DNA of 64,000 bases from Apiotrichum sp. Y4204 (taxonomy: Eukaryota > Basidiomycota > Tremellomycetes > Trichosporonales > Trichosporonaceae): positions 310,001 to 374,000 of the forward strand of contig JAMYHL010000012.1 of assembly GCA_025531455.1 (NCBI GenBank). The letters are read 5' to 3'. The notes beneath the pieces were generated by a model. It was not told the DNA's origin. It ran no database searches and was given only the letters and a program-made list of their open reading frames with translations. Shown here in pieces: positions 11,666-21,702 of this stretch. Both the position numbers and the translations under genes were made by a program. Numbering within the stretch: position 1 is the first letter of the stretch; the number at the start of each line of letters is the position of its first letter.

Positions 11666-12765
11666 TTATCCAAGGTAATGCCAGATGACCCAGAAGCAGA
11701 AGAGGGTGAACGTGGCGCCGAGGCCAAAGATCCACGCGTCCTGCGTGCTGCACTGTCAGCATTTTCAGAGATCAACCACCCACGTCCGGCGCTCGATCCA
11801 GGCAATCGTCTCGCGGCTGAGGCCGAGCGTGTTCGCTGCGCTGAGCAGCCGCGTCCGTGCGCCCTTGAGGATACCGCGCTGCTCGACCAGGTTGTCCAGC
11901 ACTGCCCGCCCCTGCGCGAGGTACTGATCAAGACTGTTCTCCGTCTCGCGGATAAACGTGTGTTCGCGCAACGCGTAGTCCTCGCGCTGCAGATTGCTCT
12001 GCTGGCCCGGGTACGGCGAGTTGCGGTGCGAGCCAAACGGCGACTCGTGGATCGGTGATGGCGGGCCGTTGGCGCCCGCACCGGCGCGCCGTTGCGTCGT
12101 CTCGGTGCTATGTCCTGTACCTGTTGCGGTTGAAACCCCGAGCAGCTCCCCGCGCGCCTGCGGTCAGCACGGGATTGTCGGGAGATCACGTCGCACCACC
12201 CTGGTGCTCCAACGGCATGCAGGTGCTCGTCCCATGTATCGTTGCGGACACTGCAGTCCAGCTTGCGTTCAACAGGGCGGACCCGTTGCGGGAAGCCCGG
12301 GAAGCCATGATCCTAGAACGCCAAACCGTAAACGCACCTGCTCCTGGCCCATATTCTTTGCGCGCTCAAACCGTGCTTTGAGCTCTTTATGCTCGGTCTT
12401 GAGCTTGAGTACGCGACTGTAGTAGCGAGTAGCGAGTAGCGAGTAGCGAGTAACCAGCAGCGGACAGTGAGCAGAAGCCCGTGTCAGCATCGACGACAAG
12501 AAAACGTCCTCCAGACCCACGTGTTGGCCTTCTCCCTCGCGGCAGTGACCATCTCTTTGCGCGCCATCGAGTCGTAGTCGTCCACGAGGCGAGACAGCGC
12601 CGCGAGCGTCGTGGTGATCTGGCCTGTGGGTGAGCTTGGCTCGATTCATGGAGCTCATAGCCACTCACCCTGGATACTTGATCCGCCGTCGCCGGCCTCC
12701 ATGCGCGCGAGGTCGGCGTTGAGGCTGGCGACCTGGCGGTTGCCGAGGGTGTTGAGCGAGTTCAT
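11666..12765 (-). CDS. BOS1: ER-Golgi v-SNARE Bos1 (membrin family)
   Basis: Five exons (12669-12765, 12521-12623, 12338-12416, 11784-12157, 11666-11747, read on the minus strand) give 244 aa. BOS1 is a Qb-SNARE for ER-to-Golgi vesicle fusion. The N-terminus MNSLNTLGNRQVASLNADL, then QITTTLAALSRLVDDYDSMA, matches the family. The SNARE helix runs through RETENSLDQYLAQGRAVL to TLGLSRETIAWIERR. It is followed by a single C-terminal membrane anchor, WIFGLGATFTLFCFWVIWHY. All intron phases close. The second intron (12417-12520) ends in a heptanucleotide array. The third intron (180 nt) is long for this genome. Confidence 0.92.
12421..12454. repeat. Heptanucleotide tandem repeat (GAGTAGC)n
   Basis: There are about four to five copies of GAGTAGC on the plus strand. 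They lie at the 3' end of the second BOS1 intron and run up to its acceptor, so the BOS1 transcript carries the complement. Confidence 0.9.
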
Positions 12766-13556
12766 CGCGAGGAGGGGGAGGAGGGGGATGAGAAGGGGGA
12801 GAGAATGGTGATGAGGCAAGGATAGGATGCAGGATGTAAGTTGTGTGTGGTTGTGTGTCGTGGCCGTGTTTCGGTGGAGGCGGGATGCAGATCCGCAAAT
12901 CCCTTGCAGATCAGATCAGTGTGTTTTGTGGGATCATGTGGGATGCATGCATCTTGCAACAACTTGCAATCCTCTGCAACCCTCTGTGCCTCTCTCCCCT
13001 CATGGCCGACATCAATTTCCATCTTCCATCTGTAATGGTTTAGGGGAGGTGTTAGCAGCAGCCACGGAGTTCCTGGCTTCAGCGCGCCCTTCCTGCGACT
13101 GTGTCTCCTCTAGCATCGGTGTTCGAGCCCCAGCAGAGTCTCACGACTTTGTTATATGTTCGCGCCTCGGTGATCAAGTCAGTTCTCGCTCCCTCTTGGG
13201 GGTGCAGGCAGGCCGGCAACGGATCAGCCTGGCTGGCTTGGCATCGGTGCTCACAGAGGATAGGACCGTCGCAGGCGCGCAGAGCCAGCCGGGCTAACAC
13301 CAACTTTTTGCGTTGCGACCAGAGTGGAGGAATTGAGGGAATAAGAGTTGAGACGTTGAGAGGAGCGCGGAGAGCAGGGAGGGCAGCTAGCGCACGATAT
13401 TAGGATGGGGCGATGGAGAAGCTCAGGTGAGCGCGCTGCCGCCGCGACGGAGACACAGCCAGTGAGGCAAGCAACCTCCGAAGAGCTCAATCCCTGCGGC
13501 CGGAATCGCCTGTTCTAAACGCCAGTATCAATCGGTCATGGATGCATTCTTCTATT
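12766..13556. other. Intergenic spacer upstream of BOS1
   Basis: This lies between the BOS1 start and the NDUFB8 stop. It holds short ORFs without features. A GTTCGAGCCCC string near 13120 was tested as a tRNA T-arm and does not pair. I see no gene. Confidence 0.5.
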
Positions 13557-14784
13557 TTACTCGTCAATCTCCGGCTCCTCGACCCGCGCAGCATTCACGC
13601 CGCCGAGCGCCTTCTCGAGGCCGCCGTAGGGATACGAGCGGGGCGCAGCGGGCGAGGTGAGGTGGTGGTTGTAGATGACGTAGCCGAACACACCGACGAG
13701 GGAGAGGGCGACGCTGAGCTGGAGCAGCGCGCGGCCGGGCGAGATGGCGTGCACGTCCGGGCCCCACATGCCGAGGCGGTCCTCCTCCTCCATGACCTGT
13801 GGGTTAGTATGGATGCCTGGACGGATAAGGGAAGTATAGCGCTATCCGTCGCCGCTCATGCGCCACGACTCACAATCTCGCCAAAGTTCTTGCGCTCCTG
13901 GATGTCCCACCAGCCGAAGGGTTCCCGGGTCTGCAGCGACACCTCGGGGAGCTGGGGGTAACCGTGGACTGTGGTGTCAGCATGGGTGACGGTTGGGAGT
14001 CTGGGTCGGGGGAGAGTGGGAGACGGGGAAGATAGGAAATGCGAAGCAAAAGGAAAGAGGAGCGCGCGCGACGCTGAGAAAGGCCCCCGGTAAATACGCG
14101 TGAGGAAGGACGAGGAAGACAAGCGCGGGCAGTGTTCCGATGAGACTCTTAACGCGAGGGTGGGCAAGGTGGACATTGCGACAGCGACGTCAACAATGGC
14201 GGCACAGCGATCCAGGAATGAGAGTGAGGAGGTCAAGCAGCGAGGCGATCACCCACACCAGCAGACAGGAACAGACACAGACGCTGGTCAACAGAAGGGC
14301 CAACACGACACCGCTCGGCGCGACGTCACGACTCTGCGTCGACAACAACAATCTGATCGCTGCCGATGTCCGCCTCTCCCGCTGCCACGTCCCCATCTCC
14401 GCGATCGCCTCAGATCCATTCCCACTCCATTTGAGCTCGCTGTCAATCTCGGGTTCTCGCGATCCGGCGTCGTCACGTCCTCGCGTCCTCGCGTCGTCGA
14501 TACCGGTGATTCCCATAACCTTCCTTCGCAGCCCGAGTCTCTCCCTCCATCGTCGCGCTCCGTCCAGTTCCCCTCCTCCGCGCCCTCCTTCCCCATTTCC
14601 TCTCCCTCTCCCTCCAATTCCCGCTCTCGAATCGACACTAACGCTGGGGGTCGACAGGGACGCCAGGGGGCGGGGGCGGGGCGACCTCGGCGGGCGAGTG
14701 GTGCTCAATCTTAGGCGACTGGGTGGCGTACGCGCGCATGCGGGGCGCGGCGCGCAGCGCGCGGGCAGCGGAGCGGGCGAGCAT
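13557..14784 (-). CDS. NDUFB8: NADH:ubiquinone oxidoreductase subunit NDUFB8 (ASHI)
   Basis: Three exons (14643-14784, 13874-13968, 13557-13796) give 158 aa. This is an accessory subunit of mitochondrial complex I. The first 23 residues (MLARSAARALRAAPRMRAYATQ) form a clear mitochondrial presequence. They are followed by VDPQLHGYPQLPEVS, EPFGWWDIQERKNFGEIV and DRLGMWGPDVH, the ASHI family signature. A single membrane helix (LLQLSVALSLVGVFGYVIY) and SYPYGGLEKALGG close the protein. The first intron is 674 nt, about fifteen times the local norm. The join CAG-C to TC-CAC restores PQLHGYPQ, so no middle exon is needed. Confidence 0.88.
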
Positions 14785-15190
14785 GGTGGGCACTAAAGGG
14801 GTGATGGTGAGCTCGATACCACAGATGGCGAGCAAGCGATATCCGATCTCCGGTGTCCGGGGTGTGTAGGTGCATTGCAGGACAGCCCATTGGGAGGAGG
14901 CACCACCCTAGGACCCATCTCCGCCTGGCGTTTTCGGGGATATCTCCAGTGGCGGAGGAAATAAGCTGGGGGGAAGGTATAAGGGAATATTTGGGTGGCG
15001 CGAGATTGTGGGCCAAGGGGTTTGTTGTGTCTTTCCCTCGTCCCTTCCCCCTTCGCATTCCTCCACTTTTGGATTTTGGGTGAGATAATTTCTGCTCACC
15101 CGACCCCGTAGCCCGTGTACTAGTCGGTATTCCCCCCCTCCTCGCCATCATCCACACCCCCATCGCCATCGCACACACACAACCACCGCA
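14785..15190. other. Divergent promoter NDUFB8/BDP1
   Basis: This spacer lies between two divergent starts. It has C-rich tracts near 15135 and 15155 before the BDP1 ATG. Nothing else is recognised. Confidence 0.5.
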
Positions 15191-17935
15191 ATGGCACTCC
15201 GCATCCGTAAGCTATATATTGTGGGTTTAGCTAACATCAGCCGGCAAGGGCAACTTCAAGCCCGTGAGGCCGTTAAAGCCCGTCCCGAAACGGCCGCCCG
15301 TTCCCAGCAGTTTACCGACGAGCAAACCCGCGCGCCCTACCGTTGTCACGGCCGCATCGCAGCCCGATCCAGATCGAGATACGGAGGCAAGTACGAGTAC
15401 GACCAAAACCACGACTGTTAAAACTGTCACTGCGTCAACGACAGTGGTGGCGGCCTCGGTGCCCGCCGTCGCTTCCGTGCCACAAGTTTCCTCAGTTCCG
15501 GAGGTCGCCGCTACGCCCGCTGTCCCGGCTGTTGCCCCCGCGCCTGTCCCCACCGTCGAGGCTCTGCCTCCCGCTATCCCCGCTGTGCCTCCCACCGTCG
15601 CCGCCGCGCCGTCACCAGAGGCGCCCAAGGTGCAGAAGCGCCCCGTCACCTCGACAAGTCCAGAAGCGCGCCGGTTACCACCACCGCGCCTTCTGCCCTC
15701 GGCGCTTCCCTCTGAGTCCAGTGCAGATGACGAGCGGAGGCGCAGGGAAGACAGTGTCGCAAGTGATGCCTGGCCACCGACACCATCCGCTGCGAGCCCC
15801 GCGTCGGCAACGACGCCCCGCGGGCCGCGCAAGGCCAAGCCGCTCCTCGCTGCTGCCGCCGCGAGCAAGACACCAACACAGCGCGGAACGCTGCGCGAGC
15901 GCGAGAAGATCAAGCAGAAGGAACGCGCCGAGCGCGAAAAGGAGAAACTCGAACATGCCTCACGCCGCTTCACCCCCGCGCACTCCCCTGCACCAAGCAC
16001 GCCGATGACCCCTGTGACGGCGCACGACGCCACCCGGTCGCCAACGACTCTGAAACCGGGTGCGGGTGCGTCCGCGTTCTCTGGTCTTCCCCCAAGTGTG
16101 GCGAGCAGTTTCCCGCCCAGTGTCGCTTCGGCCAGCGATCTGCCGCCCAGCGTGTTGATGAGCAGCACGTCGATGAGCGTGCCGATGACTGGCGTGGCCA
16201 TGGCGAGTGATCTTCCCCCGATGGTGGCTCCTGCTGTTCCAGACGAGTCCACCCCGGCCCAGGACACACCGGACGGCACGCCGAATCCCGCCGAACTGAC
16301 AGCTGCGCTCAACGCCAGCATAGCGCCGAAGAAATCCTCCGCAGCCAGCTTCCGCAAACGCCCCGTGAGGCGGATGGACACGCCGGATACGACTGAAAGT
16401 ACACCTGCGACGTCCCCCAAGCGCCGCCGCACGGTCCGCCAAGGCACCGTGGACACTGAGGCCGACGATGTCGATGGCAACACGTCCGATGCCCAGTCGG
16501 AATCAAGCACCAAGCGTGGTGTGGGACGCGCCTTGCGCGGCAGGTACGGCACTCGCGGTCGCGCGGGAACGTCAAACGACCGCCGCACTACTGCCTACAA
16601 GCGTCAGACGATGGTCGCGGCTGCCAATCTCGATGGCGTCGAGGTCAACGACATGGTCGGCCAGGAGGTGAACGCGACCGTCACCCGCATGGGCGACCTC
16701 GCCACCAGCCTCGCGGCCCAGGGTCGTGTTTCCGCCCGTGGTCTCAAGCTTGCCAACTTCCAAAAGAATGAGGACGAGCGCAAGGTCCGCGAGCGCGCCG
16801 AACGTGCGGAACGCAACTGGCGCCGCCGCCAGATTGTGCGTCGCAAGGCCCGCGAGCTGCGCAACAACCAGCGTGCCGACCGCCGCGAGGCGGCCCGTGC
16901 GAGGGGCGACGACCCTGACGCCGTCTCGGCCGACGAGGTGGACTCGGAGGAGGAGTACGAGGTCGAACCGGATCGTCTCACTCCTCCAGGCTCGCCTGTT
17001 CAGAAGGAGCGTATCGCCCCTGTGCGTTTCGAGCCGGAACCGGAGGCTACGGCCGAGGAAGGCGCCGAGGGTGGTGCTGGACCGTCGGGCAATGCGGACG
17101 TTGAGGACATTGAAGGCCTTGGTTTCCACCAGCAGAGCGAATTGCCTGAGGAGGAAGGCGAGACGCTCGAGGACTTTCAGCTTCCAGTCGAGGACGATCC
17201 CGCGGAGGAGAGCGGTGCCGCCCCGGACTTTTCCGGCCTCGAATACAACGACTACACTGGCGGCTACCTCGACGACGAAGGCAACTGGGTCGAGGGCGGC
17301 AACCACCAGGCAGCCTTCCTCCAGCAGCGCAACGAGGAGCGCCGCAAGCGTCTCATGGAGGGCGACCACGGACAGGCGGTCGAGCTCATCGACAACGACA
17401 CGCAGTTTGTCAATTCTGCCACCTGGGGCAAGAAGGTCAACAACGACCGCTGGACGAGCGAGGAAACGGAGCTCTTCTTTGCGGTGAGTGTAAACAACAG
17501 CTGCGCTCTGGCACCAAAGCTGACTAGCAGGTGCTCCGTGAGACGGGCGAAAACTACACGCTCATGAAGGCCTACTTCCCCGGCCGCACTGTGCGGCAGC
17601 TCAAGAACAAGGGCTCGCGGGAGAACCGCGCCAACCCGCAGCGCATGACGGATGCGATTCTGAACCGCAAGCCTATGGGTGCGTTATATGATAGTAGCTG
17701 TACTAACGCTTCAGACAAGCAGTACCTTGCGAAATCGGCTGGCTTCAATATCGAGAGGCCGTACGACCGCGAGAACGCCTTCTTTGAGGAGGTGGCCCGC
17801 GAAAAGGAACGTGTCATTGCCGGTCTCCTCCCCGAGGTTGGCGGTGAGGAGATGGAGATGCACGACGAACTCGAAGTGCAGTCTGTACAGGCTGCATGGG
17901 AGGCGAGCAGCAACATTGAGTTTGTGCGTGCATAG
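15191..17935 (+). CDS. BDP1: TFIIIB subunit B'' (Bdp1)
   Basis: Four exons (15191-15206, 15241-17483, 17531-17678, 17715-17935) give 875 aa. BDP1 is the third subunit of TFIIIB, needed for RNA polymerase III initiation at tRNA genes and others. The extended SANT domain is at about residues 740-790: DRWTSEETELFFA, then after an intron VLRETGENYTLMKAYFPGRTVRQLKNK. The N-terminal 500 residues are Pro/Ala/Ser/Thr-rich and probably disordered, with a basic Arg/Lys coiled stretch (RERAERAERNWRRRQIVRRKARELR). An acidic region precedes the SANT domain. Exon 1 codes only five whole codons, and the 34-nt intron after it joins MALRI to PGKGNFKPV. Confidence 0.92.
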
Positions 17936-18751
17936 GAGGGAACTCGACAAACAAGTCAAATCCAAAATCAAAACCACATCGGAAGCTACGGAAGAACGGA
18001 AGAAAACGCTTAAAACGGTGCGATCCGCAAGGCCGCGAGGATGTGGCATGTGGCGGACAGCGGACGGGCGACGGGCGGACGGGATGCGCGGATGCGTGTG
18101 GGCGCGCAGTGGAGCGACGGAGGTGGCGTCGTGGACGTGGGCGATGGTGCCACTGCACCACCCGGCCACTGCCTACGGCTGCCCGCCCTCGCGCGCCCCG
18201 CTGTGTATGTTGTATACACACTGACTAGTAAGGAAATAGCATGTAGAGGAGGACCTCTTTATGCATGATGTTGTACCATGGGCCCAAGAGAAAGAGTGTG
18301 TGTATGCATGCGGAGTGTTGAGGAACATGACGGGTTGCGTCATGCGTCAGATTGCTACATTTCTTAAGTGAGGGGAGTATACAAAGCCATCACTCTGTTC
18401 GCGACGCGTCTGACTTTGAAGAAAAGGAAAAACACAACAGAAAACGAAGAAGGACCCCTCTTTGTGAGTGTCTGTGCACCCTGGATCTCTGTCTGTCTCT
18501 CTCTTCTGTTCACTTGTTCTTCGCCATCTTCTCTCCATTCCCTTTTTTTACCTTTCTGGCCCCTCTTCTTCCTTTTTCCTTCCTCGCCATCAGACACATC
18601 GAGCACCCAGCATCCCATCAACATCCAGCACACCACCCCTCTTCTGCCGTTTGCTGCCCTCTTGCATCTTCACCTCGACGGCCTGGGCCGCCAAAGTCCC
18701 CGGCTCCGTATCTTGTCCCATCCACCCATCCACTCCACCCATCGGCGCACG
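17936..18751. other. Intergenic spacer and pyrimidine-rich leader
   Basis: Positions 17936-18350 hold the BDP1 3' region with no gene. Positions about 18475-18600 are strongly C/T-rich and probably include the transcription start of the sirtuin gene. Confidence 0.5.
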
Positions 18752-20745
18752 ATGGGAATCACCCGCCTCCCGCTACGCGAGCTCGAGGCCTCCGAGGCCG
18801 CCGACAGCGCGCGCCGGCGCACCCTCGCAGACGTGAATGTCCGCATTGCCAAGGCCCGCCGTGTCGTGGTTGTCAGCGGCGCCGGCATCAGTTGCGCGTC
18901 GGGTATCCCGGTGAGTAATGCATCCACCAGTGCAGGAAGCGTGGGGGAACGGAGTCGCGTGGATGCATGGATGCATGGATACATTGGGGAGTCGGCGAAT
19001 GTGCATGTATGATGGATGGATGCGGATGGGTTCTAGTGCTCATTTATCCCACCCGCCCACCAGCACCAGGCCATTTAGTAGGCACTTGTGGCTAGCCCGT
19101 TGCCATTTACTGCCAATCACAGTGGCTGACATCCAGGACTTTCGCTCCGAGAACGGTCTGTACTCGCTCGTCAAGCAGCGCTTCCCCGACTCGTTTGTAA
19201 CAGGCAAGGACCTCTTCTCGTCCGGCCTCTTCGCCAACCCGGCAACGACCTCAATTTTCTACTCGTTCATCGCAGAGCTCTTCCTCGCGTGCCGTGATGC
19301 GAGCCCAACACGCACCCACAGCTTTATCCACCGTCTGGAAAAGAAGGGCAAACTTCTCCGCAGCTATACCCAGAACGTCGACGGGTTTGAGCGCCGGATG
19401 GGCCTCGAGTCGGGTGGCCGCGGGAAGGGGTACAAGAAGAACGGGACGCGCAACGTCGAGCTGCATGGCGACCTTGGCCGCGTGCGATGTGTGTTGTGTT
19501 ATGCCGACTTTGAGGCCACCATAGAAGTCGTGTACAAGTTTCGCGACGGCTACGCACCCGGCTGTCCGGCCTGCGAGGAGAGGCGTGAGTGCAGCTGATG
19601 GGCTTCCGTTCGTTAGCTCCTATACTCACAACAGACGTTGAGCGCATGACCCGCGCGGCGCGGCCGACGCCGATCGGCACCCTCCGACCGTCGATTGTGC
19701 TGTATGACGAGCCGCACCCGCTCGGCGACGAGATCTCCGACTTGCAGATGTACGACATGCGCCGCCGCCCAGAAGTGCTCCTCGTCATGGGCACATCACT
19801 CAAGGTGCACGGTCTGAAGCGCCTCGTCAAGGACTTTGCAAAGGTCGTCCACGAGCGGAAGGGCATTGTCGTGTTTGTGAATGCCACTGCACCGGCAAAG
19901 GAGTGGGAGGGGGTTATCGACTACCACATTGAGGGCGAGACCGACCGCTGGGTCGAGCGCATGGAGGATGAGTGGAAGCGCGTCCGTCCGCAAGACTGGG
20001 AGACACAGGAGACGCTCGACAGCAAGGTCGTCCGTGGGAGCATCGCAAAAGGAAAGCCAAAGCCAAAGGCCAAGGCAAAGTCGAAGCGTGAGTTGGTGGC
20101 GGCAATCGTTAACTCACATCAGTCCCAGTCGATGAGCCGTTTCAGCTGCCGACACCACCGGCGTCGCAACCATCTGACCCCTGCTCGTCGCCTTTATCAT
20201 CGTGTCCCAGCGAGTCTCCGCCTCCTAGCTCGCCTATCTCCGCCCCCTCTCTCCCCCCGTCTCGTTCCATTCCCGCCACCCCATCTTCCCCCAGCAAGCG
20301 ATCCCCTTCCCGCAGCCTATCTCAAAAGGCGAACAAGAAGAGCAAAACTGTACCTCCTTCCCGCCCAGAAACGGGCGTTGCACCGACCCCCGGTCGTGGC
20401 AACCTGTTCCCCAACATTAATGCCGCCAACCGCGACTCGAGCACTCTTCCACCCGGCAGCCCCGAGAGCGACAGCGAGGTGTTCGACTCGCCGCCCATCA
20501 AGGCCCGCGTCGCCCGCTCGCGTGCAAAGACCGTAGGCGCAAGAACAAAATCCAAGTCGAAGCCTGCGCCTATCCGCGGCGGCAGCGGCCGCCTCGAGGT
20601 CGTGATCCCAACTGACAACAAGGAGAATGCGCGCCCCGAAGACGATAATACCGAGAACCCCCTGGCGCCCGCCATCCTCTCCCTCCGCCCCACCACTCTT
20701 GGTGCGCCCCGCAGCTTCCGCCGCACCGTCTCCGTCCCGGCGTGA
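18752..20745 (+). CDS. HST4: Sir2-family NAD-dependent deacetylase, Hst3/Hst4 type
   Basis: Four exons (18752-18910, 19137-19584, 19635-20087, 20123-20745) give 560 aa. Hst3/Hst4 sirtuins remove acetyl from histone H3 Lys56 in the nucleus and protect genome stability. Visible motifs are VVSGAGISCASGIPDFRS for NAD, TQNVDG (131-136), the catalytic His163 in ELHGDLG, zinc cysteines C171, C174, C196 and C199, and MGTSLKVHGLKRLVKDFAK, which is typical of Hst3/4 rather than Hst2 or Sir2. A Ser/Pro-rich tail from about residue 355 has basic clusters and a KEN sequence at 520-522. The first intron (226 nt) contains an 8-nt ATGCATGG repeat. The symbol is by family type; assignment between Hst3 and Hst4 is not possible here. 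Confidence 0.92.
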
Positions 20746-21702
20746 GAGGCCATCTGCGGGGTTACTTCTTTTCCCTGTGCTTTTTCTTTTATTATTTTGG
20801 ACGCTTGTCGCTTGACTCGTGCTCCCGCTTCCCCCGCCCCCGTGTGCTCAGAGGGGTATTGAGAACCACTTGTTGCCTGGTTTCTTCTTATTCTTCTATT
20901 GTTCTAGATGCACGAGCGGCTGTATGTATCACTTTGATGTCGAGGAGTAGGAGCAGGGAGCAGGGAGCAGTGTGGGAGTAGGACGGATGTGAAGAGGAAG
21001 CTGCTGTTCGTACTGTTGCCGATGTCGACGATGGACGACTGACGCTGACGGTCGCATTGTGGCTTTCCTGGGGGGTGCATTCCCTCCGGGCGACGCCCAA
21101 AGCCAAGCAGCCAGCGCAGCAAGTGACTGCGGACTGCCCAGAAACATGCACCTCGGCATGGACTGCAATCCAGTACCCTGTATCGCAGTATCCCTCGTCA
21201 TCTCCGACACCGAACCACCATTCGGCGCACCCAATCTGAACTCGAGATATCCAAGCCCGAGAGGCACAGTACTGTGAGTACTTATCACCCCGGGCATCGG
21301 CCGAACAAGCGGCAGCAACCTCTGGCATCTGGCATCACCCACCCCACGGAACCTCCACCCGTCCACCTGGCCCCCAGTCAGCAGCCACAGACCGGCTGTG
21401 CACCTTTGGTCGCATTCGCACTCTCAGACCACTCCGTCAAGGCCGTCAAGCTTCGCATTCTCTCACTCTGCTCAACACTTGTCCGACGACGACCACCTAT
21501 CCTCTCCTTCTCAAAGACAGAGTAGTCCACTTCCCACGTCTCAGCTCCCCGGCTCGTACACTTCTCGTCGCCGCCCGCACGTGCTCACGCTCGCACGACT
21601 CGTCACCTCCACCATTCCCCCTCCTCCCTCCCAGTCTCGCGACACCCTCTTTCCCGTCGCCACGACGCGCCCCACGCTTATCGGCGCCCCGCGCCCGCGA
21701 CG
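20746..21702. other. Intergenic spacer with C/T-rich leader
   Basis: This lies between the sirtuin stop and the first ATG of the R3H gene. The last 300 bases are rich in CTC and CCT, as in a long 5' leader. Several short ORFs are present, none with recognisable features. Confidence 0.5.
20951..20971. repeat. Heptanucleotide tandem repeat (GAGCAGG)3
   Basis: Three copies of GAGCAGG (the last with one change) lie about 205 nt after the sirtuin stop. Confidence 0.85.

Noticed and set aside
13085..13180. tRNA candidate around GTTCGAGCCCC
   Set aside because: No five-pair T-stem in either orientation, and no A-box at suitable distance.
15227..16588. A 453-codon minus-strand frame over the BDP1 N-terminus
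   Set aside because: It is the antisense of a Pro/Ala/Ser-rich coding exon, which leaves the opposite frame open by composition.
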